Source: Maledivibacter halophilus
GTDB taxonomy: Bacteria; Bacillota; Clostridia; Peptostreptococcales; Caminicellaceae
NCBI RefSeq assembly: GCF_900167445.1
Contig: NZ_FUZT01000001.1
Coordinates: 591,839-655,838, forward strand
Direction of reading: 5' to 3'
Length of the DNA stretch: 64,000 nt
The notes under the pieces are model-generated. The model was not told where the DNA came from, made no database searches, and was given only the letters and a program-made list of their open reading frames with translations. How positions within the stretch are numbered: position 1 is the first letter of the stretch; each line of letters begins with the position of its first letter. The position numbers were made by a program, and so were the translations under genes. Below are positions 43,776 to 51,876 of the stretch, in pieces.

Positions 43776-45932
43776 GTGAATGAGAAACTATTAGCTTTCC
43801 GTACAAAACAAATATTAGAAATTATTAATAACTCTTCGGAAACAATCACTACTAAAGAAATAGCAAAGAAGCTAGGTGTAAGTACTAGAACTGTTCTAAG
43901 GGAAATGCATTATGTAGAAAAATGGCTAAAAAGCAATAATTTTCAACTTGTTAAAAAACCGAGAATCGGAATTAAACTAATAGCAACATTAGATGATAAA
44001 AAAAGACTAAAAGGCTTACTAGAAGATGAGCTTGTGGAACAAAGCTTTACCCCAGAGGAAAGACAGTCTTTGATTATTGGTGAGCTTTTACAACGAAAAG
44101 AACCGACAAAATTATATTATTTTTCAAGTAGCTTTAAGGTATCAGAGGGTACTATAAGTCATGATCTTGATAAGATTGAAGATTGGTTTAAAAGGTATGA
44201 ATTAACTTTAGTTAGGAAGCCTGGTCTTGGAGTCTATTTAAAAGGTAAAGAAAAGGCATTTAGAAAAGCTATGATTAATCTACTTTATGAAAATTTAAGT
44301 GAAGATCAAATAATAAACGTAATTCGTAAAAGTTTAACTTCTATTAATACTAATGAAGGAAGAATTGAAATTAATACTAGAAACAGGTTAATGAACCTTA
44401 TTGATAAAGAAATGATAAAAATAATAGAAAAAACAGTACATGAAGCTGAGGGAGACTTGGAATATAAGCTTACAGATAGCTCATATGCAGGTTTGATTGT
44501 ACATCTTGCTTTAGCTATCCAGAGAATAAAAAATAATGAAAACATTACTATGAAAGATGATTTATTAAAAAAATTAATTGATAGTCATGAATTTATAATA
44601 GCTCAAAGAATATCAAATCAAATTTCTAAATTCTTAGATATAGAAATACCCCAAGAAGAGGTAGGATATATAACAATGCATTTAAAAGGCTCTAAAATGA
44701 GAAATGGTGCCTATAAAGATGATGTTAAAGGAATTAATGAGTTTATAATTGGAAACTTTGAATTAACTAAGCTGGCAAGTGAAATGATTAAGATTGCAGA
44801 AGAAGAATCAGGGTATTCTTTAAAGAATGATGAAAATCTGTTAGTTGGACTAGTCACGCATTTCAGACCTACTATTGATAGATTAAAGATGAATTTAGAT
44901 ATTAGGAATCCATTACTTCATAAAATCAAAGAAATGTATCCAGAGATATTTAAAATTAGTAAAAAGTGCTCAGAGATTATAAATAAAAGATTTAATGTTA
45001 TTATGCCAGAAGCCGAAATTGGTTTTATTGCTATGCATATAGGAGCTGCTATAGAAAAGAAACGGCAGCAAGAAGTCAAAAACAAAGTAATGTATAGAGT
45101 TATTGTTGCTTGTACCAGTGGAATTGGTACATCAAAGCTTTTAGCAACAAGACTAAAAAAAGAGTTTAATAATCTACTAATTATAGATACTATATCGTCT
45201 TTAGAAATAAAGGAAGAATGGCTAAAGGAAAATAAAATTGACATTATTATTTCTACAGTTTATGTAGATGTGAGTACAATTCCAGTAGTAAGTGTAAATC
45301 CATTATTGTTAGAAAAAGATGTCATTAAGATAAAAAAGACGTTAGAGAAAATTAATACAGCAGAATTAAGGGATTCAAATATTAATAACAAAAACCATAT
45401 GGATTTAAGGGATAGAGCCAGTGCCTTAAAGAATTATGGTGAAGGAGTATTAGAGATTATTGATAGTCTTTTTCTTAAAGAAAATTTGGACTTTGATAAC
45501 CATAATGAACTAATTAAATATGTAAGCACACTAATAGGCGAAAGTAAAGAAGACATAGATATTATTGAAAGGGACCTATTAGCTAGAGAGGAACAAGGAA
45601 GTACAGTATTAGAAGGAAAAAGAATGATGTTATTGCATTGTCGTACTAATGGGGTTAATAGCCTTAAGTTTGGGGTAGTTAGATTGTTTGAAGAAAAACC
45701 GATTTTTTGTAAAAGTGGTAGGGGAGAAGAAGAAATATTAACTGTTTTAGTAATGATGTACTCTAGTAGTAAAAACAAAGGACATTTAGAAGTTATTAGT
45801 GAGATTAGTAGAAATCTGATAGATGAACCTAAGTTTGTTGATATTTTAGCTAAAGGAACAAAAAAGGAAATATTTATTTCAATAAAAAGTATTTTAAACA
45901 GCTTTCTTGATCTAAAAATTAATATGATTTAG
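43776..45932 (+). CDS. mtlR: MtlR-type PRD transcriptional activator
   Basis: 718 residues: an N-terminal HTH (TTKEIAKKLGVSTRTVLREM, about residues 22-41) and a second HTH-like region (about 110-150); two PRD domains (about 200-420) with conserved histidines such as IVHLALAIQR and GYITMHLKGS; an EIIB-like domain (VACTSGIGTSKLLATRL); and a C-terminal EIIA-Mtl-like domain (LLHCRTNGVN). Phosphorylation by PTS proteins controls such activators. It starts at a GTG with GAGGGTGAG upstream and is expressed inside the operon it presumably activates. Confidence 0.92.
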   Translation: MNEKLLAFRTKQILEIINNSSETITTKEIAKKLGVSTRTVLREMHYVEKWLKSNNFQLVKKPRIGIKLIATLDDKKRLKGLLEDELVEQSFTPEERQSLIIGELLQRKEPTKLYYFSSSFKVSEGTISHDLDKIEDWFKRYELTLVRKPGLGVYLKGKEKAFRKAMINLLYENLSEDQIINVIRKSLTSINTNEGRIEINTRNRLMNLIDKEMIKIIEKTVHEAEGDLEYKLTDSSYAGLIVHLALAIQRIKNNENITMKDDLLKKLIDSHEFIIAQRISNQISKFLDIEIPQEEVGYITMHLKGSKMRNGAYKDDVKGINEFIIGNFELTKLASEMIKIAEEESGYSLKNDENLLVGLVTHFRPTIDRLKMNLDIRNPLLHKIKEMYPEIFKISKKCSEIINKRFNVIMPEAEIGFIAMHIGAAIEKKRQQEVKNKVMYRVIVACTSGIGTSKLLATRLKKEFNNLLIIDTISSLEIKEEWLKENKIDIIISTVYVDVSTIPVVSVNPLLLEKDVIKIKKTLEKINTAELRDSNINNKNHMDLRDRASALKNYGEGVLEIIDSLFLKENLDFDNHNELIKYVSTLIGESKEDIDIIERDLLAREEQGSTVLEGKRMMLLHCRTNGVNSLKFGVVRLFEEKPIFCKSGRGEEEILTVLVMMYSSSKNKGHLEVISEISRNLIDEPKFVDILAKGTKKEIFISIKSILNSFLDLKINMI

Positions 45933-45948
45933 GGAGGGGGGAATTAAT

Positions 45949-46596
45949 TTGTTTAAAATGATAGATGGTATATATGTGTTATTTCTAGTAGGACAAAATG
46001 GGCAATTAACTTTAGGAATAATATTAGCCATAGCTTTAATTTTATTAGTATTATTTGTTATAAAGAAAAGAAAAATTGAGGGTACAGCTGAAAACAAGGA
46101 TGAGTCAGAAAAAATCAATAGTAATAAAAACGTAATAAGAAATACAGAAGCACAAAATGTTGATAATAAAATTTTGATAAAGGACAATATCGTATTGGGT
46201 TTAAAAAATACAACTAAAGAAGAAGCTATAAAAATGGCTGGACAACTTTTAGTTAATAGTGGATATGTGGGAGATGAATATATACAAGCCATGCTTGAAA
46301 GGGAAAATGTAATATCAACTTATATTGGTAATGGGGTAGCCATCCCCCATGGAGTTGGGTCAGCTAAAGAACAAATAATAAAGTCAGGAATTGTGGTTCT
46401 TCAATTTCCTCAGGGGGTAGATTTTGGAGAAGGGAACATAGCCTATTTAATTATTGGAATAGCAGGTAAAGATAACGATCATTTGAAGCTTCTTTCTAAT
46501 ATAGCAACTACTTTAGAAAACAATGATGTAGTAGAAGAATTAATAAAGACAACTAATGCCGGAGATATTTATAATACATTTACGAAAAATTTATAG
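45949..46596 (+). CDS. mtlF: Mannitol-type PTS EIIA with an N-terminal membrane anchor
   Basis: 215 residues. The first about 45 contain one clear transmembrane helix (LGIILAIALILLVLFVI, about 23-39) followed by KKRK and a hydrophilic linker to about 75. The rest is a normal EIIA-Mtl domain, with the phospho-histidine in GVAIPHGV and TTKEEAIKMAGQLLVNSGYV. EIIA-Mtl is normally a soluble protein or a C-terminal domain of MtlA, so membrane tethering is unusual. The TTG at 45949 is the likely start, because AGGGAGGGGG lies 8 nt before it; the ATG 3 codons later is spaced too far. Confidence 0.88.
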   Translation: MFKMIDGIYVLFLVGQNGQLTLGIILAIALILLVLFVIKKRKIEGTAENKDESEKINSNKNVIRNTEAQNVDNKILIKDNIVLGLKNTTKEEAIKMAGQLLVNSGYVGDEYIQAMLERENVISTYIGNGVAIPHGVGSAKEQIIKSGIVVLQFPQGVDFGEGNIAYLIIGIAGKDNDHLKLLSNIATTLENNDVVEELIKTTNAGDIYNTFTKNL

Positions 46597-46615
46597 ATAT
46601 GAAGGAGGAAATATA

Positions 46616-47572
46616 GTGATTACAACAGTAACTTTAAATCCTGCAATTGATAAAACTATGGTAATAGATAATTTTAAAGCAGGAGCAGTAAATAGAGAAT
46701 TGAGCCTAAGGGTAGATGCTGCAGGGAAGGGAGTAAATGTTTCTAAGGTTATACAAAAGCTTGGAGGAAAAAGTAGGGCTATAGGAATCCTTGCTGGAAA
46801 TACTGGGGAATTTATAAAAAGTGAATTAGATAGAATGAAAATCGAAAATGATTTTATGGTGATAGAAGGCCAAACTAGAACAAATACAAAGATAGTAGAT
46901 AGATTAAATAATTTAGTAACAGATATAAATGAAAATGGTCCCTTGGTTTTAGAAAAAGACTTAAAAAAATTTGAAGAAAGTTTTATTAAAAATATAACTG
47001 AAGATTCGATAGCTGTATTTTCTGGAAGTGTTCCTAGAAATGTTGATAAGAAAATATATAAGAGATTAATTGATGCTGCCAAGGCTAAAGGAGTAAAAAC
47101 AATTTTAGATGCAGACGGACAGCTTTTTGCAGAAGGATTAAAGGCAGGACCTTATCTTGTAAAACCTAATATTCATGAATTGGAAAGATTTTTTTCTAAG
47201 GAAATAAAAAGCTTAGAAGATATTATAAATTATGGGAAAAAAATTTTAGATTATGGTATAGAATATGTTGTTGTTTCCCGTGGTGAAAAAGGCTCTGTTT
47301 TTATTACGAATGAAAGAATTGCAATAGTTGAAGGCATAGAAGTAAAGGTGAAGAGTACTGTTGGGGCAGGCGACTCTTTAGTTGCTGCCGTGGCTTTGGC
47401 AATGGATAGAGGTTATTCATTTGAAGAAATGATAAGACTTGCTGTAGCGGTAAGTACAGCAAGTGTTATGACAGAGGGAACACAAGCAGGTAATATTGAT
47501 GATATTAATGGTCTAGTAAAAAGAGTTAAATTTAAATTGATTGAAAAGGGGATGCTTGAATATGAAAACTAA
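46616..47572 (+). CDS. PfkB-family sugar-phosphate kinase (1-phosphofructokinase/tagatose-6-phosphate kinase type)
   Basis: 318 residues. The N-terminus is ITTVTLNPAIDKTM, with DAAGKGVNVSKV and the C-terminal anion-hole/catalytic motif STVGAGDSLVAA. This subfamily phosphorylates fructose-1-phosphate, tagatose-6-phosphate or a similar ketose phosphate. GTG 46616 has AAGGAGG 8 nt upstream. It overlaps the dehydrogenase gene downstream by 11 bp. A dedicated ketose-phosphate kinase is not needed for a plain mannitol pathway, so the operon may serve another or an additional hexitol. Confidence 0.9.
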   Translation: MITTVTLNPAIDKTMVIDNFKAGAVNRELSLRVDAAGKGVNVSKVIQKLGGKSRAIGILAGNTGEFIKSELDRMKIENDFMVIEGQTRTNTKIVDRLNNLVTDINENGPLVLEKDLKKFEESFIKNITEDSIAVFSGSVPRNVDKKIYKRLIDAAKAKGVKTILDADGQLFAEGLKAGPYLVKPNIHELERFFSKEIKSLEDIINYGKKILDYGIEYVVVSRGEKGSVFITNERIAIVEGIEVKVKSTVGAGDSLVAAVALAMDRGYSFEEMIRLAVAVSTASVMTEGTQAGNIDDINGLVKRVKFKLIEKGMLEYEN

Positions 47573-48815
47573 AGCTGTGAGATTGTATGGTAAAGATGAT
47601 TTAAGATTGGAAGAATTTGAACTTCCTGAAATTAAGGATGATGAAATTTTAGTTAAGGTTATTTCGAATAGTATATGTATGTCTACATACAAAGCTGTAA
47701 AACAAGGGTCTAAGCATAAAAGAGTACCTGAGGATGTAGCAATTAATCCAACAATAACAGGACATGAGTTTGCGGGTGAAATCATAAAGGTTGGACATAA
47801 ATGGAAGGAAAAATATACTGTGGGAAACAGATTTGCTCTTCAACCAGCATTAAATTATAAAGGCAGTCCTTATTCGCCGGGATATTCTTATAAGTATTTT
47901 GGGGGAAATGCAACTTATATAATTATTCCTAATGAAGCTATGGAGCTTGGATGTTTAATGAATTATAATGGAGAGGGCTTTTTTGAAGCATCATTAGCAG
48001 AACCTATGTCCTGTATAATTGGAGGTTTTCATTCAAATTATCATACTAAAAGTGGAGTATACCAACATGAGATGGGTATAGCTAAAGGTGGCAATATGGC
48101 AATATTAGGTGGAGCTGGCCCTATGGGACTTGGAGCAATAGATTATGTTATTCATTGCGAAAGAAAACCAAAGTTTTTAATTGTAACTGATATAGATGAA
48201 AAAAGACTACAAAGAGCTCAAAATGTACTTACAGTGGAAGAAGCTAAGAAAAATGGTGTAGAATTAAAATATGTTAATACAAAAAATATTGAAAAGCCTG
48301 AAGAGTACTTGTTATCTCTTGTAGATAACAAAGGATATGATGATGTATATGTTTATGCTCCTATTAAAATACTTGCAGAACAAGGAGATAAAATATTAGG
48401 TAAAGATGGGTGTTTAAACTTTTTTGCAGGGCCTACTGATAAGGATTTTTCTGCAAAGGTAAATTATTATAATATTCATTATTCTGCAACCCGAATAATA
48501 GGTTCAACAGGTGGTAATACAGATGATTTAATTGAATCACTGGAAATGACAAGTAAAGGTTTGATAAATCCTGCAGTTATGGTTACTCATATTGGAGGCT
48601 TAAACAGTGTATCTGAAACAATTTTAAATTTACCCAATATTTCTGGTGGGAAAAAGCTAATCTATACTAATATAGATATGGAATTAACAGCTATTGAGGA
48701 TTTTGAAGAAAAGGGCAAAACAGATGAGTTTTTTTCTAACTTAGCCGAAATAACTAAGAGACATAATGGCTTATGGAGCCTAGAGGCTGAAAAGTATTTG
48801 TTGGAAAATAAATAG
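47562..48815 (+). CDS. Zinc-type medium-chain dehydrogenase, L-sorbose-1-phosphate reductase (SorE)-like
   Basis: 417 residues of the MDR alcohol-dehydrogenase superfamily. It has ITGHEFAGEIIKVGHKWKEKY, an EAS-LAEPMSC segment and the Rossmann motif AILGGAGPMGLGAIDYV. It resembles SorE, which interconverts L-sorbose-1-phosphate and glucitol-6-phosphate. In this operon it takes the place of MtlD, which is absent, so it probably oxidises the imported hexitol phosphate to a ketose phosphate for the PfkB kinase. The usual first zinc cysteine region reads NSICMSTYK. Start ATG 47562 overlaps the kinase gene, with AAAGGGGAT upstream. Confidence 0.85.
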   Translation: MKTKAVRLYGKDDLRLEEFELPEIKDDEILVKVISNSICMSTYKAVKQGSKHKRVPEDVAINPTITGHEFAGEIIKVGHKWKEKYTVGNRFALQPALNYKGSPYSPGYSYKYFGGNATYIIIPNEAMELGCLMNYNGEGFFEASLAEPMSCIIGGFHSNYHTKSGVYQHEMGIAKGGNMAILGGAGPMGLGAIDYVIHCERKPKFLIVTDIDEKRLQRAQNVLTVEEAKKNGVELKYVNTKNIEKPEEYLLSLVDNKGYDDVYVYAPIKILAEQGDKILGKDGCLNFFAGPTDKDFSAKVNYYNIHYSATRIIGSTGGNTDDLIESLEMTSKGLINPAVMVTHIGGLNSVSETILNLPNISGGKKLIYTNIDMELTAIEDFEEKGKTDEFFSNLAEITKRHNGLWSLEAEKYLLENK

Positions 48816-48976
48816 GAACAAAGGATATGAAATCCTGTGGTTTTGGTTAGATTTTTTAAAAAGAAATAACCTATAATAGAATTGATTTTGTATGAAGATT
48901 AGTTTTATTATAGGTTAAATAGTCAATAACCTTCACAATAATATAATTAATAAGCTATCGAAAATTACAATAGGTA

Positions 48977-49022
48977 AGGGGCTAAACTCAAGGAGTTATC
49001 TAATGAGTTAGCCTCTATTTAT
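48977..49022 (+). terminator. Terminator region after the PTS operon
   Basis: AGGGGCTAAACTC / GAGTTAGCCTCT forms a stem with one bulge, followed by a T-rich ATTTATTTAT. About 65 bp earlier a separate inverted repeat, AACCTATAATA (48868-48878) and TATTATAGGTT (48906-48916), has perfect 11-bp arms; its role is unclear. Confidence 0.6.
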
Positions 49023-49119
49023 TTATAGTATTAAATCTTAAGAAATATCCCAGAGCTTAAAACTATAAGAGTATAAAAGTAATTTTGTATAATTTATTGT
49101 AAACTTTATGTAAAGTATA

Positions 49120-49178
49120 TTGACACAGGCTATAAGTAAAAGTATTCTATATATAGATATATCTAAATGTATCTATAT
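49120..49178 (+). promoter_or_regulatory. ars promoter with ArsR operator
   Basis: TTGACA (49120-49125), 17-bp spacer, TATTCT (49143-49148). Directly after the -10 box is a perfect 9-bp inverted repeat, ATATAGATA (49151-49159) and TATCTATAT (49170-49178), separated by 10 bp, as in ArsR/SmtB operators. Bound repressor would cover the transcription start. Confidence 0.75.
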
Positions 49179-49198
49179 GTTTTGAAGGGGATGATTAA

Positions 49199-49516
49199 AT
49201 GAACGAAAAGATAGAAATATTTAAAGCTTTATCAGATAGTAATAGATTATTAATTATTGATATGCTTTCATGTGGTGAGCTTTGTGCATGTGACATAATG
49301 GAAGGGTTAGAGCTTACACAACCAACTATTTCACATCATATGAAAATACTTCAGCATGCAGGACTCGTAAATTCTAAGAAAAATGGTAAATGGACTATAT
49401 ATTCACTTAATAAGGAAGTTTTTAATAATTTGTGTGATTATATTAATCATTTATCATCCTATAAGAAAAATTGTATTTGTGAAAAAATAGCAAAAAAGAC
49501 ATGTAATGAAGATTAA
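49199..49516 (+). CDS. arsR: ArsR-family arsenite-responsive repressor
   Basis: 105 residues. The winged helix has GELCACDIMEGLELTQPTISHHMKILQHAGLV, including the alpha-3 CxC arsenic site (Cys29, Cys31) of the ELCVCDL type, and a wing with KKNGKWTIYSL. Several further cysteines occur near the C-terminus. GAAGGGGATG precedes the ATG. It is the first gene of an arsenic operon, and a perfect inverted repeat overlaps its promoter. Confidence 0.93.
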   Translation: MNEKIEIFKALSDSNRLLIIDMLSCGELCACDIMEGLELTQPTISHHMKILQHAGLVNSKKNGKWTIYSLNKEVFNNLCDYINHLSSYKKNCICEKIAKKTCNED

Positions 49517-49542
49517 TAAGTTAAATAGAAGGAGGATTGTAT

Positions 49543-50604
49543 ATGTCTAATGAAGTTAATAAACAAGGTGGAGGCTTAGATTTTTTTGGAAGGTACCTAA
49601 CAATTTGGGTAGCGTTATGTATTGTAGTAGGGGTTGCTATAGGTCAGTTAGTGCCATCGTTCCCTGAAACTCTAAGCAAATTTGAATATGCACAGGTTTC
49701 TATTCCTGTAGCAATTTTGATATGGCTTATGATTTATCCTATGATGCTTAAGATAGATTTTTCAAGTATAATTGAGGCAACTAAAAAGCCAAAGGGTTTA
49801 ACAGTAACATGTGTTACCAATTGGTTAATAAAACCCTTTACAATGTACTTAATTGCAGGATTCTTTTTTAAGGTAGTATTTAAAGCATTTATACCATCAG
49901 ATTTGGCAACGGATTATCTAGCAGGAGCAGTACTTCTTGGAGCAGCACCTTGCACAGCAATGGTATTTGTATGGAGTCATTTAACAGATGGTGATCCAGC
50001 CTACACATTGGTTCAAGTTGCTGTAAATGACATTATACTACTTTTTGCATTTGCACCTATAGTGGCCTTTTTACTTGGTGTTTCAGATGTGATAGTACCC
50101 TATGATACTTTATTTTTGTCAGTTGTACTATTTGTAGTGATACCACTTGCAGGAGGGTATTTTTCTAGGAAATATATTATCAAGAACAAAGGGATTGATT
50201 ATTTTGAGAATGTATTTCTTAAAAAGTTTGATAATATAACAATAATAGGATTGCTTTTAACACTTGTAATAATCTTCTCATTTCAAGGAGAGGTTATTAT
50301 GAATAATCCTTTGCATATAGGCTTAATTGCAGTTCCTCTTATTATTCAGACATTCCTTATATTTATCATTGCTTATGGATGGTCTAAAGTATGGAAGCTC
50401 CCCTATAATGTTGCAGCACCGGCTTCAATGATAGGGGCAAGTAATTTCTTTGAATTAGCTGTTGCAGTGGCAATATCCTTATTTGGACTCCAATCTGGGG
50501 CTGCACTTGCAACCGTTGTTGGTGTATTAGTTGAGGTACCATTAATGCTCACCCTTGTTAAAATAGCCAATAGTACAAGTTATTGGTTTAAAGAGGTGAA
50601 ATAG
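49543..50604 (+). CDS. acr3: ACR3-type arsenite efflux transporter
   Basis: About 353 residues and ten hydrophobic helices. The ACR3 signature includes MIYPMMLKIDF, the conserved TM4 cysteine in LLGAAPCTAMVFVWSHLTDGDP, and VAVNDIILLFAFAPIV. It exports arsenite using the proton gradient. ATG 49543 is preferred because AAGGAGG lies 7 nt upstream; a TTG two codons earlier is too close. It lies 26 bp after arsR. Confidence 0.95.
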   Translation: MSNEVNKQGGGLDFFGRYLTIWVALCIVVGVAIGQLVPSFPETLSKFEYAQVSIPVAILIWLMIYPMMLKIDFSSIIEATKKPKGLTVTCVTNWLIKPFTMYLIAGFFFKVVFKAFIPSDLATDYLAGAVLLGAAPCTAMVFVWSHLTDGDPAYTLVQVAVNDIILLFAFAPIVAFLLGVSDVIVPYDTLFLSVVLFVVIPLAGGYFSRKYIIKNKGIDYFENVFLKKFDNITIIGLLLTLVIIFSFQGEVIMNNPLHIGLIAVPLIIQTFLIFIIAYGWSKVWKLPYNVAAPASMIGASNFFELAVAVAISLFGLQSGAALATVVGVLVEVPLMLTLVKIANSTSYWFKEVK

Positions 50605-50724
50605 ATAAAGCAGCGAATATCTGTATAAATATTACGTATATAAGCCAAGAAAATTAATAGAGAGGAAAAAGTATGGTGTTATTAATTTTCAAAATCACTC
50701 ATTTATATTGTTAAGGAGGTAATC

Positions 50725-51126
50725 ATGAAAAAGAAAGTTGCATTTGTTTGTGTTCATAATTCATGTCGTTCCCAGATGGCTGAAGGTTGGGCTAAAAAAT
50801 TAGGAAGCGATGTTTTAGAGGTTTATTCGGCAGGAACAGAAGAATATCCACAAGTAAAACCAGGAGCAGTTCAGGTTATGGAAGAAGTAGGGGTGAATAT
50901 GAGCAAGCACTACCCAAAGCTTCTTAGGGATATACCTGAAGAGATAGATATTCTAATAACTATGGGTTGTAACGTTGTGTGTCCTTATGTTCCTTGTAAA
51001 CACCTAGAAGACTGGGGACTTGAAGACCCATCAGGAGGTCCCATTGAAGGCTTTAGGAATACAAGAGATATAATCAAAGAAAAAGTTGAAGATTTGATTA
51101 AAAGAGTTAAAAAGGGTGAATTATAA
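50725..51126 (+). CDS. arsC: Arsenate reductase, low-molecular-weight phosphatase-like
   Basis: 133 residues. The anion loop CVHNSCRS (Cys9-X5-Arg15), the segment MAEGWAKK, and a distal cysteine cluster MGCNVVCPYVPCKHLEDWGLEDPSG (Cys82, Cys86, Cys91) for disulfide relay. It reduces arsenate to arsenite for export by Acr3; thioredoxin is the likely reductant. TAAGGAGG precedes the ATG. It is the third gene of the arsenic operon, 120 bp after acr3. Confidence 0.94.
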   Translation: MKKKVAFVCVHNSCRSQMAEGWAKKLGSDVLEVYSAGTEEYPQVKPGAVQVMEEVGVNMSKHYPKLLRDIPEEIDILITMGCNVVCPYVPCKHLEDWGLEDPSGGPIEGFRNTRDIIKEKVEDLIKRVKKGEL

Positions 51127-51349
51127 AAAGAGATGATATAATTAAAATTGAAGATGTTTTTTGTTTGTGATAATACAAAAAATCGAAAGTATGAAAAGGC
51201 TGTTAAGAAGTTTTATAGATGTATGCAATAAAACTTAAGAAAGGAAGTAGACTCTGAGGTTTCCTTTTGAGCGATTTTTATGAACCAGTTTATCCTTCTA
51301 ATTATTTAATTAAAAACAGGTTCATTACATGAGCCAAAAGGATTCTCAG

Positions 51350-51389
51350 TGGCTATGCCCGTAAATTAGATTTTACAAGCGCATAGCCA
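51350..51389. other. Inverted repeat before a membrane protein gene
   Basis: TGGCTATGC (51350-51358) and GCATAGCCA (51381-51389) are perfect 9-bp arms; inside them GTAAA and TTTAC extend the pairing. There is no T-run, so this is more likely an operator or leader structure than a terminator. The region 51127-51349 also has an AAAGGAAG/TTTCCTTTT hairpin followed by ATTTTTATG (about 51239-51281), which may terminate the ars operon. Confidence 0.4.
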
Positions 51390-51417
51390 TATTAATATAT
51401 AATAAAGGAGAATTCTA

Positions 51418-51840
51418 TTGGTTCAGTTTATAAAATTTATTGTAGGTATCATTAATGAATTACACGATAAAATAATTGTATTGCTCAGTTTATTGGGACT
51501 GAACTTTACTGACAAAGAGCTTCATTTCTGGGTTTTTGGCATAGCTGGGATAATTCTGTTTGTTTTTGTTGACAAAATATTCAAATGGATATCAAAATGG
51601 TCCATAACAGCTATCTCGTTTATATACACCATTACCTTTTTAATAATTATGGTTTTAGCAATTGAGATACAGCAGAAAATAACCGGTAGAGGAAATATGG
51701 AGTTCAACGATGCTTTAGCAAGTATTTTAGGATTTTTAGCATTTTTTGGAGTATATGTAGCAATGAAGTTTTTACTTAATTTGTCAATAAAATTGTATAA
51801 AGGAATGACAGAAGATAAGAGAATGGATGGAGATGAATAG
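51418..51840 (+). CDS. Hypothetical membrane protein
   Basis: 140 residues with hydrophobic segments at about 18-30, 38-52, 62-82 and 98-120, so three or four transmembrane helices, and a charged C-terminal tail DKRMDGDE. The start is a TTG with AAAGGAG upstream. No family is recognised. It stands between the arsenic operon and the convergent DUF6179 gene. A strong inverted repeat lies just upstream and could regulate it. Confidence 0.65.
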   Translation: MVQFIKFIVGIINELHDKIIVLLSLLGLNFTDKELHFWVFGIAGIILFVFVDKIFKWISKWSITAISFIYTITFLIIMVLAIEIQQKITGRGNMEFNDALASILGFLAFFGVYVAMKFLLNLSIKLYKGMTEDKRMDGDE

Positions 51841-51876
51841 GATATTGGTGAAAGGTCAGAAAGTGGAGTTTGATAA

